A program made the position numbers and the translations under genes. A DNA stretch of 64,000 bases. Source: Diphasiastrum complanatum. Taxonomy: Eukaryota > Streptophyta > Lycopodiopsida > Lycopodiales > Lycopodiaceae. The notes under the pieces were generated by a model that saw only the letters and a program-made list of their open reading frames with translations, was not told the DNA's origin and searched no databases. Below, piece by piece: positions 53,921 through 64,000 of this stretch (the first letter of the stretch is position 1; each line of letters opens with the position of its first letter). Where the stretch lies: NCBI GenBank assembly GCA_029204225.1, contig CM055105.1:51906331-51970330 (forward strand). The letters are read 5' to 3'.

Positions 53921-54751
53921 TGTGAAAAATGCAAAAATAAGCTTGGTAGAGGCCAAAAATCTTGTATATAGATAAACACACATGTGTGGAGCCTGTTTCC
54001 ATGTGTAAAAATAGTGTACTTGTCATGTACCATAATCATATAGGTTGTACATATGATTTAATTCAAGTTCTAGTGGCTAAAAAGGCCAAAAACTAGTTTT
54101 CTAGACATATGACACATGGCATCAATCTATTGATTGCATGAGCCACATCCTTTGCTTAGGTGTCACATCCCATGTGTAGAGGACAGCTCACATGTGTGGA
54201 ATAAGCTGAAGTAGACGAATTTTGACTTCTAGAAGATTTTCAAGTAGATCTCCATATAGAAGGAAAATGGGCCAAAAGTGCTCAAAATAGAAGGTTTTGT
54301 CCAAGTGTCAGTTTTGCATGATGAATCATCATATGACAAAGCACTTTCACACATGTGGGATCAAAGGGATGATCAGTACCATGAGCTCTCACTTATTGTA
54401 TATATATAGCCACATTTGGCCATAATCAATGTGAGACACCAATCTTGGTTTTGGAAGCAATTTTGAGTGATTTTCTTCATTTGTCTACATTTGTTTTGAT
54501 TGTTTTGAGGTTCTATCAATGTGTACTTGATTTTCAGGTTGGAGTCCGTACTCAGACAGTGTTTCACACGTGTGAAACCATAAAGTACACTTACCTTCAA
54601 TTAATGATTGTTCTTGTTAGGATTTTGTGTCTAGAATTGATCTAGATTGATCTTAATCTGAAGTAGATTGATCGATCAAGTAATCTGACAACCAATCCCT
54701 CTTGAGGATCAGATTAGGATCCACTCTTGGTCCTTTTTGTATTTTTTCACA
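53921..54751 (+). repeat. F element LTR (3' of copy 2, 5' of a truncated copy)
   Basis: 831 bp, TGTGAAAAATGC...TTTTTTCACA; CACACGTGTG at 54565. Followed not by flanking DNA but by another F primer site. Confidence 0.9.
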
Positions 54752-54885
54752 TGGTATCAGAGCCTAGTACAAGAGGTTTTGTTGAAATTGATAGGGTTAA
54801 TCCAAATCAAAGCCAAAATTAGCAGTTTTTTGGAAACTAGTCAAATTTTGGGTAGCGAGTTGGATTTGATAGATATTCTCAAAGA
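54752..54885 (+). mobile_element. Second F primer site and truncated leader
   Basis: TGGTATCAGAGCC then about 120 bp nearly identical to 44352-44470 (for example GTTGAAATTGATAGGG). The match stops at 54885 where composite copy B begins. This makes an LTR-internal-LTR-internal tandem. Confidence 0.85.
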
Positions 54886-55199
54886 GATGCAAATCGGTTT
54901 GACAGATCTAGATAGGTATAGCATTTTGGAATGGATCTACTTTAGAAGAACGTGCAGCAGGTATGGAGTAAAGGTGTGGATGTGCTCAAGCGGCAACGGG
55001 AGTCAAATGTTTGTAGATTCTATACTTCAGAGAATCAGTTGGCTTCTTTTCTTTCTTGTCTGGTTCTTTCTTCTTGTCCCAGAATAGTTTCAAGGTTGGT
55101 TCTGCCTATTATCAGACTTCTTAGGCATTTTTTGGATGTTTTCTTATTATTACATTTCCCAAAACCAGGTAGAATGGACTGATTAACGTTTTAGTATTT

Positions 55200-56200
55200 T
55201 TCTTTGTCCTGCTTGTCAGAAGACAGCTCAAGGTCGTTCTCTCTTTAAAGCACTCACATCCTCAATAAAAAATACAAGCCATGAGCATTCATTTACAGAT
55301 CAGCATGTAGCCCAAATGAACGTTCAACAGTTCCTACAACTACCTTGCTGCAAAAACAAGTTACAATCATATCCTTACAACTAAAACTAATCTACACATA
55401 TATTTCACAAAACAAGAACAAGAAATGAACTAAACTAGACAGCATTTTAGAAGTCGAAGAATCAAGAAACCAACCAGTCTTTTGATTATTGGACATCTCA
55501 AGAACATCAAGAACAGGGTTGTAAGGAGATATGCAAAAACTACATCACAAACCCAGCCTATTTAGTTTACCTGAATGCTAATTCCTATATTAATCCACAA
55601 ACAAGAAATGAAATCTATTCCACCTTAGAAAAACAGGAAAACTAATCCACTCTACTATCCACAACCACACACACAAGATGGAAGGGCAAGATCATGAATG
55701 CATCACTCAAGAAACAAGCATGATCAATGAGCTCAATGGATGCACCAAACTCGTGGAGGCTCTTCTCATTTGGACATGGAATAGGTACATGACACAAAAA
55801 GCTCTTCTTCTCAAAGAGAGAGTCTCTTAAATAAGCAAGAAAGCTCCTTAGGTGGCATTCTAGTGGCATTTCCACAGTTCACAAATTACAAGTGGAATAA
55901 TGCTCTCCACTAGAGGTCACCATTAAAAGGTGGCTCACTCTACTTTCTTTAAGAGAGGTCTACTTGCATTTATTACTTTGCCTAGAAATACTAGTTCCTA
56001 CATGGTCATTCCATCTTTCGGGATTCACCATGAGGCTTACACAGTTCTTGCTTGTCATTCCTAACTAGCATTCCTCTCTCAGTCTTCGTTCGTCTCATCT
56101 TCTCAGAGACCTCCTCGGTCTAAGGTGAGAAGTGCTCTTGGGTAGCTCTGGCCGAGTATTTTGGGGATTCATCAGAATCAGCCAACAACCTCCTCACGCT
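55200..56200 (-). repeat. R repeat, copy R4
   Basis: Closely matches R3, including the 77-codon minus-strand frame (55642-55875). It is followed by the LTR-like end and primer-like sites at 56836 and 56865. Confidence 0.65.
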
Positions 56201-57028
56201 CGTTCTATGCACTGTGCAAATCAGATTTGACAATGATGGTAGCCACCCATGATCTGCTACAGATGGCACAACCACTATTTTGTACCTATCATCTGCACAC
56301 CTGTATTCACGCCGTCTTTTGTACCTATCATCTACACACCTGTAAAATTCGTGTAAATAGTGAATACATTTTCAGTATTCATAGAGTGACAAAGAGTGAC
56401 AACGTGTGACAACGAAGCATGATTTGTAACATGTGAGATAGACATTGTAGATGCTTTCACACATTGATTCCTTCTTTCAGACAGATTGTCAGTCATAGGT
56501 TCATAACCTTTACAGATTGTGATTAGCCTTGTGAAGTACGCGATTATGTCCTCTATTGTTTTGTACTCACTTGCATTATTGACTTGTATATTTCCTTATA
56601 CTTAATCTGATTATAGCTTTGTTTGGTTCCGTATTCATATTCGTGTCAAAACTGTAATGCTTTTCTACGTTCTGTCTGGCCATCTGATTGATTTGTCTGG
56701 TTGTCTGCTCATCGCTTTCGCTACTACCGTGCATTAAAGTTTTAACATTATTGTATTCTTGTGTTCGCCTACTAAGTCACTAGTAGTGCACGCACTGAGA
56801 GAATTGAACAGACAGATCCGCTCATTTCTCTGACATGGTATCAGTCCCATCGATTTCTTCGACATGGTATAAAAGCCAAAGATATCAAAACCTATCTGAT
56901 TCTTTGAGCAGTTTCATTTTAGAGCTATTTCTATAGTCTGATAAGCTTCCACAGAAACAAGACTCTACTAGCCGATAGAGTGATTGTCTTCTTGTTCTAT
57001 AATTTAGCACCAGATTTTCATACTTAAG

Positions 57029-59460
57029 TCACCGATAGTTACTTCTATCACCTAGACTAATCTTCCACATGGATTCCTTGTAGGCTTTTGCTCCAGCGAC
57101 TCTATCCAGGACTTTCTGTAAATGGTACGGGAAAATGGTCCTTCTTGGTACTGCATTTAACGCTTTAAGATTCACACCGATTCGCATCTTGCCGTTCTTC
57201 TTGGGTACTATGACTACTGGCGACACCCTTTCAGTACGCTCGATTTCATAAATAAAATCCGCATCTAACAACTTTTGCAACTCTTGTTTGATCAGCTCTG
57301 TATAATTCGGATTATAGCGATAGTAACGGCTTACCTCGGGGACTGCTCCATCCACCAAGGGTATATTATGTTGGACTATGGTTGGAGAGATACCATTCAG
57401 ATCACTATTATTCCAAGCAAAATAATCCTTGTATTCCACCAATAATGAACGTAGTCTTCTGAATTGAGTGGGCGTTAGCTGCCCTCCCACATGCACTATC
57501 CTTTCTTCTTCACCTGGCTTGGCTAGATTCATTGGTTGCATTCGCGCAGGTCCTTCGAAGACTTGTTCTACTAGTTCCTGACTTTGATCAGATTCTTGTT
57601 GAGCTTGCAGCATGATAATTACTACGTCATCTACTGTATAGTTCTTGAAGGAATCCAACTTCTTCTTTTTACCTTTTCTACTCACATAGTTGGGTTCATC
57701 CTTGTTGTCTTTCTTCGGTACTAGAGTGACATTCACTTCATGGTTGCAAATATCCACATCCACCGTGGCTATGGCCTCCTCTGGTAGATCACTCCATCGG
57801 ATCACCTGGTTGTAACGTTGTCTCAACTAGTTCTTCTTGTTGGCAACTGCATTGGGTGGATCTATCTTGTAAACTTTTGCCATTGCGGAGTTCTGTGGTG
57901 GTTGAGCTGGTACTTTCTTCATTCCATAGTGATCTGGATCCATATGTTGCAGGACCTGCTCATTTGTCAGTTTCACCACCCATGTGGTTGGATCAATCTT
58001 TACAACCTGCTCCCTATTTTCAAAGGTGAGAAGTGATCACGAACTGCATTCCTGCTATTTTTCCAGGGATGTCGTCAACTACACCTTTTGGTTTTACACA
58101 GGACTGATATGCTAGTTTAATGGCAAATCTTTTTGGCTTCAATCCTTGTAAACCCCATTTCTGGTACAAAGTAGTGGAGATCAAATTTACACCTGTCGTC
58201 CATCTACCACTACTGCCTCATCCTCAAATCTCTTATGCTTGATTGGTAGAGTGATGTTGTGTTCTTCAGTTTCCCATGCTACCCTGATGCGAAGGACGTT
58301 ACTTGTCTCTTTATAGCCTGCACAATATATGGGTTCTGGTGTAACTAGTTCCGCTTCAGCTTTGGCCCATTCAACCAAAAGGTTCTTGGCTTGTGGCACA
58401 ATCCGCAATACTTCTCCAAGGGATAAGCTTACACGGCTTGCTAGCAAACTTGCGAGCACTTCAGTGTGCGGATCCTCGGGCTCCACCATGTGGAATGGTG
58501 GTTTGTGATGGTGTAACCGATCATTCTGATCAGTACATAATGGTGAGCCCGCTTGTGGTACTGGTTCTTCAGCAACAAGAGGTTCTGCAGGTATGTCTCT
58601 TGCTTGAGTTTTTTCTTCCTCTTGCACTTTCTGCACCCAATAGCGTATCTTCTGATATTGCCTTCCTTCCTCCCTCACATTCGGATACAGTCCTGCAGCT
58701 AAGGGTTGATCTTCTAATACTGATGGGGTTGGTGAGGGTGCCACTTCCTTCCACTTTTGTGCTCTCGTGACTGCTAGTATTGGGGCTTGAGGGTGTTGTT
58801 TTTCGGATGGCAACCCTCCTAGAATTGTTGTAGGTTGTACTGTGATTAGGTTCAGTGGTGCACTTGTTCCAGGTCTTAATGGACAATTCTTGTAACAATG
58901 TTTATAGCCGCATTCTCGACAAAAGAATGTGTATTGTCCCTTGTAGGGACATTTCGCAATTCTATGGCCTTCGCCGCATCCGTAGTAGCCGTAATTTCTT
59001 CCTCCCTAACGCTGAGGTTGAGCCACATAGGTTGCATAATATTCATCAATGGTAGGATTTACAAAAGGTTCGTTTGGCCCATACCATTGTTGCTGCTAAG
59101 GTTGAGGTGGTGCTGGTACTTCGTGCTCTGCTACTGTCAAGTTCACATGGGCCACTTGCTGATTGCTTGTCCTGGTGGTAAGGCCATCGCTGCTGATTGT
59201 TTGTCGCGCCATACCTCGGTGCTGCTTTGGTGCCCCTTGATGATAAGGATAAGAAGGCTGATAGGGACTCCTCTTTTGCTATATGATTTGAGAGTTAAAT
59301 GGGCAAAATGTCATCTTGTGCGATGATGCATTGTACAAATGGCAGAATCTTTGTGTCAATCTCAGATTTTGCTTTAAGACTAGACACTCATTGGCTGTAT
59401 GGTTCTGAGTGCAAACTGAGCACCATACATTTTCTCGACGGGGATACTGTAGCTGACAAT
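57029..59460 (-). pseudogene. Antisense Ty3/gypsy gag-pol fragment (composite copy B)
   Basis: Better preserved than copy A. A 265-codon minus-strand frame (57826-57029) has RYNQVIRWSDLPEEA, LLVEYKDYFAWNNSDLNG (the usual DxFAWxxxDMPGI linker of plant gypsy pol), VSRYYRYNPNYTELIKQEL, SPVVIVPKKNGKMRIGVNL and FPYHLQKVLDRVAGA, then ends. The RT is cut before the catalytic YxDD, as in copy A. 58813-58187 is the Pro/Glu-rich region with QYQKIRYWVQK and TPEPIYC. Gag knuckle remnants lie at 58900-59400. Confidence 0.78.
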
Positions 59461-59464
59461 GGGT

Positions 59465-59909
59465 GATTCAACCCTAACCCTAGTTTAGAAGTGAGAGGGA
59501 TTCGGCACCCTGCATGTGTAAGTCCAACCCAATGATCACATAGAGATTTGATTAGTTGAAAGTCAATAAAAGAACTTTAGGCCTTTTTGCAAGACTTTTA
59601 ATGTCGCAGGGCCTAAATGTCAAGTTAGTGAATAAAGTTGGGTTTTCTCTCCAATTTTGGATGGTTCTCACTCTTTTTTAAATTTGAATAATCAGAGAGA
59701 CAGAAATGGACCAATAGGATTCAGAGGCCAGGGTCCTCCTCTCTACTATAAAAAAGGACCAACTCGAGTTTCCTACACATGTACATATCTTCATTTTAAT
59801 AAAGCAGATTGGTTCTCTTGTGAAATGGATTTATGAATGTCCTTGCTCTCTATCACTTTTCCACCATCTCTCATGCTTTTATTGTGTTTGCTAATTGTTG
59901 GATCTGATT
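59465..59909 (+). repeat. Truncated LTR of the gypsy family at 33200
   Basis: Matches 33230-33664, including the TATA region (59747) and AATAAA. It ends abruptly in copia sequence. Confidence 0.7.
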
Positions 59910-60127
59910 ATGATAAAAATGATAAATTTCTTGTATTACCCAGAAGATCATCAAGGACTAGCAGACCACCTAACCGGTATATCAACGAGTCTGCAACCTA
60001 TCTTGTTCAGGAATCGACATCTGTCCAAGAGGCACTTAGTCAGCCTTACTCAGATCTCTGGAAAGAAGCTATGGATAAAGAGTATTCATCTCTTATCAAG
60101 AACCAGACGTGGATAATTGTCAAATTA
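59910..60127 (+). pseudogene. Copia RT N-terminal fragment
   Basis: Frame reads PRRSSRTSRPPNRYINES, SVQEALSQPYSDLWKEAM and SSLIKNQTWIIVKLPT. This is the region between integrase and RT (W-x-x-AM-x-x-E...NxTW) of a copia element different from Copia-1 to -3. It is truncated on both sides. Confidence 0.75.
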
Positions 60128-60254
60128 CCTACTTGTGTAGATGTTGGTTTTTCTACATTGGCAAGATCAATGATTTGTTGTCTTTCTAAACCCAAGATCA
60201 TTTTATGGATTTGGATTTTAATTGATCTGAAATTCTTCACATGGTATCAGAGCT
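60128..60254 (+). repeat. LTR 3' end and primer site of another copia-type element
   Basis: Ends AAATTCTTCACA at 60241, followed by TGGTATCAGAGCT (60242-60254). A likely LTR start, TGTGTAGATG, at about 60129 would make it a very short LTR (about 110 bp). A truncated LTR is equally possible. Confidence 0.55.
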
Positions 60255-63200
60255 TGTGTTTCAGGTTATTAAGGAAGCAATCACATCTATTTGGAAAGAT
60301 ATCAATGCTAGAGCATTCTAGATTGGATTCTACACCAAAATCGAGTTTGTTGCATATGTAGATTGGATCTTTTGTAGATCAAAACTCAAATTAGGTTTAT
60401 ATACTTGATCAATTATAATTTCACACATTACATGTTGGACTTGGCCAATTTTTAGAGCATTGGAAAAGCCTAGGTGGTGGCTACGAATTCTCTTCACACT
60501 GCTTATTCTACCAATTAACTTCAAATCAAGAGTAATCCAATTACTCAAGTCAATTGAATGTCTAAGTGTCGACTAGTATAACACCACATTTAGATCCTCT
60601 TCCAAACCATCATTAAGCTAATGAATTATCCTTTCCATAGAAAGAACCAATAAACTGCAAGTAACTATTCCACACATTACTTATTCATATGTCTATGCAC
60701 ACTAACTAGTTTAAGTATACGATATAAACTCAGTACATAGGAAACACATAGTAGATCCACAAGATTAAGATGTACATAAAGCAACATATCCAACTATGTT
60801 CCTATACATAAACATAGGCTATCAACTGGCAGATATCCATAATCCGCATAGGCTACTCACATAATTCATTGAGAATCTTATGACTCAGCTACAACCAAAC
60901 TCTAGCTCTCATGAGTAGATAACATATTTGGGAAATCTTTGAGGCGAATAATTCCACATCACAAGTTTTCCAACCATCTAACTCTTATTAACAAAATTTC
61001 TTCTACCCATCAGCCTACATCGAATCTTAGTGTACAAACCAAGATTAGGCTAACTCTTACAGACATCTTTGGACATAAAGCTAAGATTAAAGCTTTATTC
61101 CTCTAATCCAATCCATAACAAAATGGTACTTGGTAACAATCAATGAACCTTAATTTAACCTTTACCACTACTTCCCATATTTTTGAATATCTCACAGCCC
61201 AATATCCCAAAACTCCTCTAGTTCTAGATTATTCAAAATAATCACATAGAGAGTTCATCTATTTTAACTGGATAGTTCTACCATTGCACACATACTAGAT
61301 TTTTTTTCAAAAATCTATGCAACTGGTTGATTCTACAAAAGTCTTATTCCTACCTTTTCTTCTCCCCATTTTAAAAAGAAATTACATAATTCCGATTGAA
61401 AAGTTCTCAGGAGACAACGTATAATATATCAAAGGTTCGAAAAAGTCAGTAATGAGTCTCCAATACTATTACAAACCGGACTTTTGAACATTTCAGTTTA
61501 GGAAATCTAATTCCACTTAATCAATTGAAAACATCAATAGATTTGAACTGTATTCACCTCTAATGGAAGTACAATTTTATATAACTATAACAGTCCTTCA
61601 GAACAAAGATTTACACTAGAAGAAATTATATGAATCTCAATCCAATTGTCTCGTATTTAAGAAATTTTTATAAAGTAGAGATTTAAGATAATAGAGAAAT
61701 AGATTTAAGGGTTTCCAGATTTTATATTTAATGAGATATCATTTAAGGGATCGATCTATATTTCATAATTTTCCAATATACCCTAAGCAAAACCAAATGG
61801 ACTCTGTTAGTATTACCATTACATCAATCACTAACCATCGGTTTACATATCATTCTACCCAAGAAATCCCCTTTGGAATCACTGATGTCCCATACCACCA
61901 GCTTATCCTCCAAGAATCTTCTCCATCTAGATCTGTTTTGCCCAAAAAGTCAAAAAGACTATGTGGCTATCCTATACCCAGATATAGGATCAAACTCACA
62001 ACGAATTCTAGGAGATACTTCTAACCATTGAAATCCCTCATGCCTCTTAAGCGTTACTCAAAGAAACCACTCCGCATTATACCCTGGTATGGACGAGACG
62101 AAATGTATCATTCAAGTACAGTTGAAATGTCACAAGTGTATTCACTAACTCAAAAGGAACATGGATCTCAACAAAACCAAATATCATACTGTCCTAAATA
62201 TCCAATATCTATTTCAGAATCGGTAACAATAACTTTTTTTACATGTTAGAATTTTTCTTGGTTGTTATAGTCATTATAAAGAAATACTCTATAACAGGAA
62301 AGAATCCAAATTACTAGAAACTTGCATGGAACACCTTCCATCTGCTTTACTTTGCAAGATCCAAATCTAATTGCAAAATAGAGATGGTTCCATAAATGGA
62401 TTATCAGTCTGGCCACACACTTTTCCCTTAGATTCATTGATTTCACAAAAATCTAGTTAACACTGGGGAAAATGAATTCAAATTCCCAGAGGCAATTTTC
62501 TTAAATAGTTCTAAATTATTATTCTCACTTGCAATCAAATATACTTCAAGAATCAAAAGTAGATTAATCAAACTAATCAACTCAGTCAACCAATCAACTA
62601 CCCCCCTCAGTTTAATTTGGTATCAGTAACTTAACAACTAATTAACCAGACAGCTTTGCTTGTCCAATCATTAAGTGCCACACTTAATTCCAAGAAAATC
62701 CCCTTATGAATCAGCATAGTAATCGTTCCAACTAGATTTACGCTATTCTTGGTCGTTATTGATCCATAGAAACAAGAAATGCTTCCATAATTGAGAGATT
62801 CACAAAATTTTCAACTAAAAGTGAAGGGTACAATGATCTTAACAATTGATTGATGTCAACTCAATAAGATCATTCACTTTACAAGCGATTTTAGTTTGAT
62901 CAATAACCAACAATTTGAACAATTCCAAAACATCCATGGTTAATTCAACTTCTATGTAGGCTGAGATTTTCAAATTCCGTTCAATATGGACCTAAACTGT
63001 GAAAATCGATGTAAACATCGACTTGGCAATTTCACAGTTACCATCACATATTGTAAGGATTTTGCAACATCCGGCATGCATCAGATATGACATGCAATGA
63101 TTTCTAAAAAAAATCAATTTTTTTACGTAAATTGCCAAGAAACTAGGAAATAAGCACTGGGATTTTCAAAATTCATTCATTGTGAAAATCGATTAAGAAG

Positions 63201-63789
63201 ATCGATCTATCAAATTCACATTTTAATATCATTTTGAAACATCCTGCATGCAACAAGCTTGACATGCATTGATTTTTTTGAAAAAATGAAATTTGTTTTT
63301 TTTTTTTTTCGAAAATAGCCTACCCACTAGGAAATCTGCTTTTTGATCTAGAAAGCAAGAAATCTTCTGATCAATTTACTGATTATGCATGCAACATGCA
63401 TCCAAGTATGCATACAGGTCAATCGATACATTTCCATCAATAGACAAGCACCACACTGAACTACAAGCATGCATGCATCAGAACATTTCCAAAATTTTGT
63501 AAATTTTAGTTCAAAAATCGCCAAACTTCAGACGACCATAACTTTCTCTACAGGACAACAAATTGGTCGCTGTAAAGCATAGTACGGCGGGAGAGTGGGT
63601 CTACAAGGCACTTGCTACATCCTACCACCTAGGCTTCACACGTGTGATCTGTAAATGATGGAAAATCAGGTAGGAGGACACACTTTTCCAAGGTAGAATC
63701 ATCAAAAATTCATCTCCAGCCCAATAAGCATCCAATCATAGGTTACAAGCACTCAACTAAGGTTCATTAGAGAGGCATAGAAGCTATGG
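60255..63789. other. Gene-free AT-rich region
   Basis: I see no supported gene over 3.5 kb. ORFs at 61731-62024 and 62028-62249 lack homology cues or splice context. A CACACGTGTG lies at 63637 in a stretch like the end of a copia leader or LTR. A tandem duplication is listed separately. Confidence 0.5.
62996..63360. repeat. Two imperfect direct repeats of about 180 bp
   Basis: Each unit begins TGTGAAAATCGAT (62998 and 63181), has an early hairpin and an AATTTCACA/AAATTCACA partner, then GCATG-CA...GACATGCA-TGATTT and a T-rich tract. The first unit's hairpin is TCGATG-TAAA-CATCGA. Confidence 0.55.
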
Positions 63790-64000
63790 TCAAATAAAGT
63801 ATGGTCACATCTACAATTAATGCTACAAAATTATGCTATCACACTTCTACCATTTAATGCTGAAATTGACAACATTAAGCTTTAGATATTAGACCTTTTT
63901 TATATCCAATAATTATAATTCTGGAAAATTTCAAAGGCCAGATTTTCACCCGATAGTTAATCGATGCACATATAAAGCATTGGAAAACCAGAGTTTGTAT
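63790..64000 (+). repeat. Element X copy 3 (start, runs off the window)
   Basis: 211 bp matching 11575-11785 without indels and with about ten substitutions, several of them CpG to TpG/CpA. It begins abruptly at TCAAATAAAGTATGG. It corresponds to the divergent intergenic region of copy 1, so gene D would be expected to the right. Confidence 0.85.

Larger units (their letters stand above)
43508..54751 (+). mobile_element. F element: non-autonomous LTR retrotransposon, interrupted by Copia-3
   Basis: Two LTRs of 831 bp, a Met-tRNA primer site, a long leader, one long non-pol ORF and a polypurine tract. Without the 5939-bp Copia-3 insertion (with its duplicated GAATC) the element is about 5.3 kb. 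No protease, integrase, RT or RNase H is visible, so it depends on a helper; the Copia elements nearby share its primer site. Confidence 0.85.
54886..59909. repeat. Composite repeat copy B
   Basis: Same order and orientation as 27980-33664. 54886-55190 has no gene. Slightly shorter through deletions in the gypsy part and around 59455. Confidence 0.75.

Noticed and set aside
61731-62249. Two plus-strand ORFs of 97 and 73 codons
   Set aside because: No recognisable motif, splice context or second copy; expected by chance in a 3.5-kb gene-free stretch.
1-64000. CRISPR arrays, rRNA, tRNA genes, bacterial operons
   Set aside because: No regular repeat-spacer array, no tRNA or rRNA pattern; tRNA similarity is limited to retroelement primer sites.

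Overview
The window is nuclear DNA of a plant or close streptophyte relative, and almost all of it is layered mobile-element sequence. The evidence is AT-rich sequence, GT-AG introns, Ty1/copia elements with the initiator-Met tRNA primer site TGGTATCAGAGCC, Ty3/gypsy fragments with a TGGtGCCGTTatC primer site, and nested insertions with 5-bp target duplications. I see no ordinary host gene, rRNA, tRNA or CRISPR array.

Layout. 1-1561: 3' end and 3' LTR of a non-autonomous LTR element, here called F. 1562-6126: old, stop-ridden copia (Copia-2). 6127-7435: gypsy protease-region fragment. 7467-16395: element X copy 1, a decayed multi-gene intron-bearing unit with gene A (+), an Ulp1-like protease (-), a histone H3-like protein (-), gene D (+) and gene E (-). 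It is interrupted at 14457-15164 by a piece of F. 16396-22361: Copia-1, with a 1203-codon open pol. 22362-27910: gypsy gag remains, two arrays of a GGTCGAGATTT-type degenerate repeat, and an inserted element S with target duplication TCAAA. 27980-33664: composite repeat (copy A) with antisense gypsy pol/gag. 33200-37370: LTR, primer site, broken gypsy gag and an unrecognised ORF. 37756-43023: element X copy 2, which lacks the protease/H3 block. 43508-54751: F with both LTRs, split by full-length antisense Copia-3 (47047-52980, target duplication GAATC). 54752-54885: second F primer site and leader. 54886-59909: composite repeat copy B. 59910-60254: copia fragment and LTR end. 60255-63789: no gene found. 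63790-64000: start of element X copy 3.

The most notable content is element X. It places a divergent histone H3 (canonical first seven residues MARTKQT, a gapless H3-fold match, and the C-terminal block HAKRVTIMPKD) beside an Ulp1-type protease whose catalytic Cys is replaced by Tyr. Also present are three families I cannot name and a dense set of CpG-rich GATATCG...CGCG motifs. Three partial copies in one window argue that it is a repeated, probably mobile, unit. All copies here look decayed.

The second notable item is element F. It has LTRs and primer sites but, instead of pol, a long ORF with CCHC-like fingers and an internally duplicated domain. A third is a CACACGTGTG palindrome shared by the LTR ends and leaders of several unrelated LTR families.
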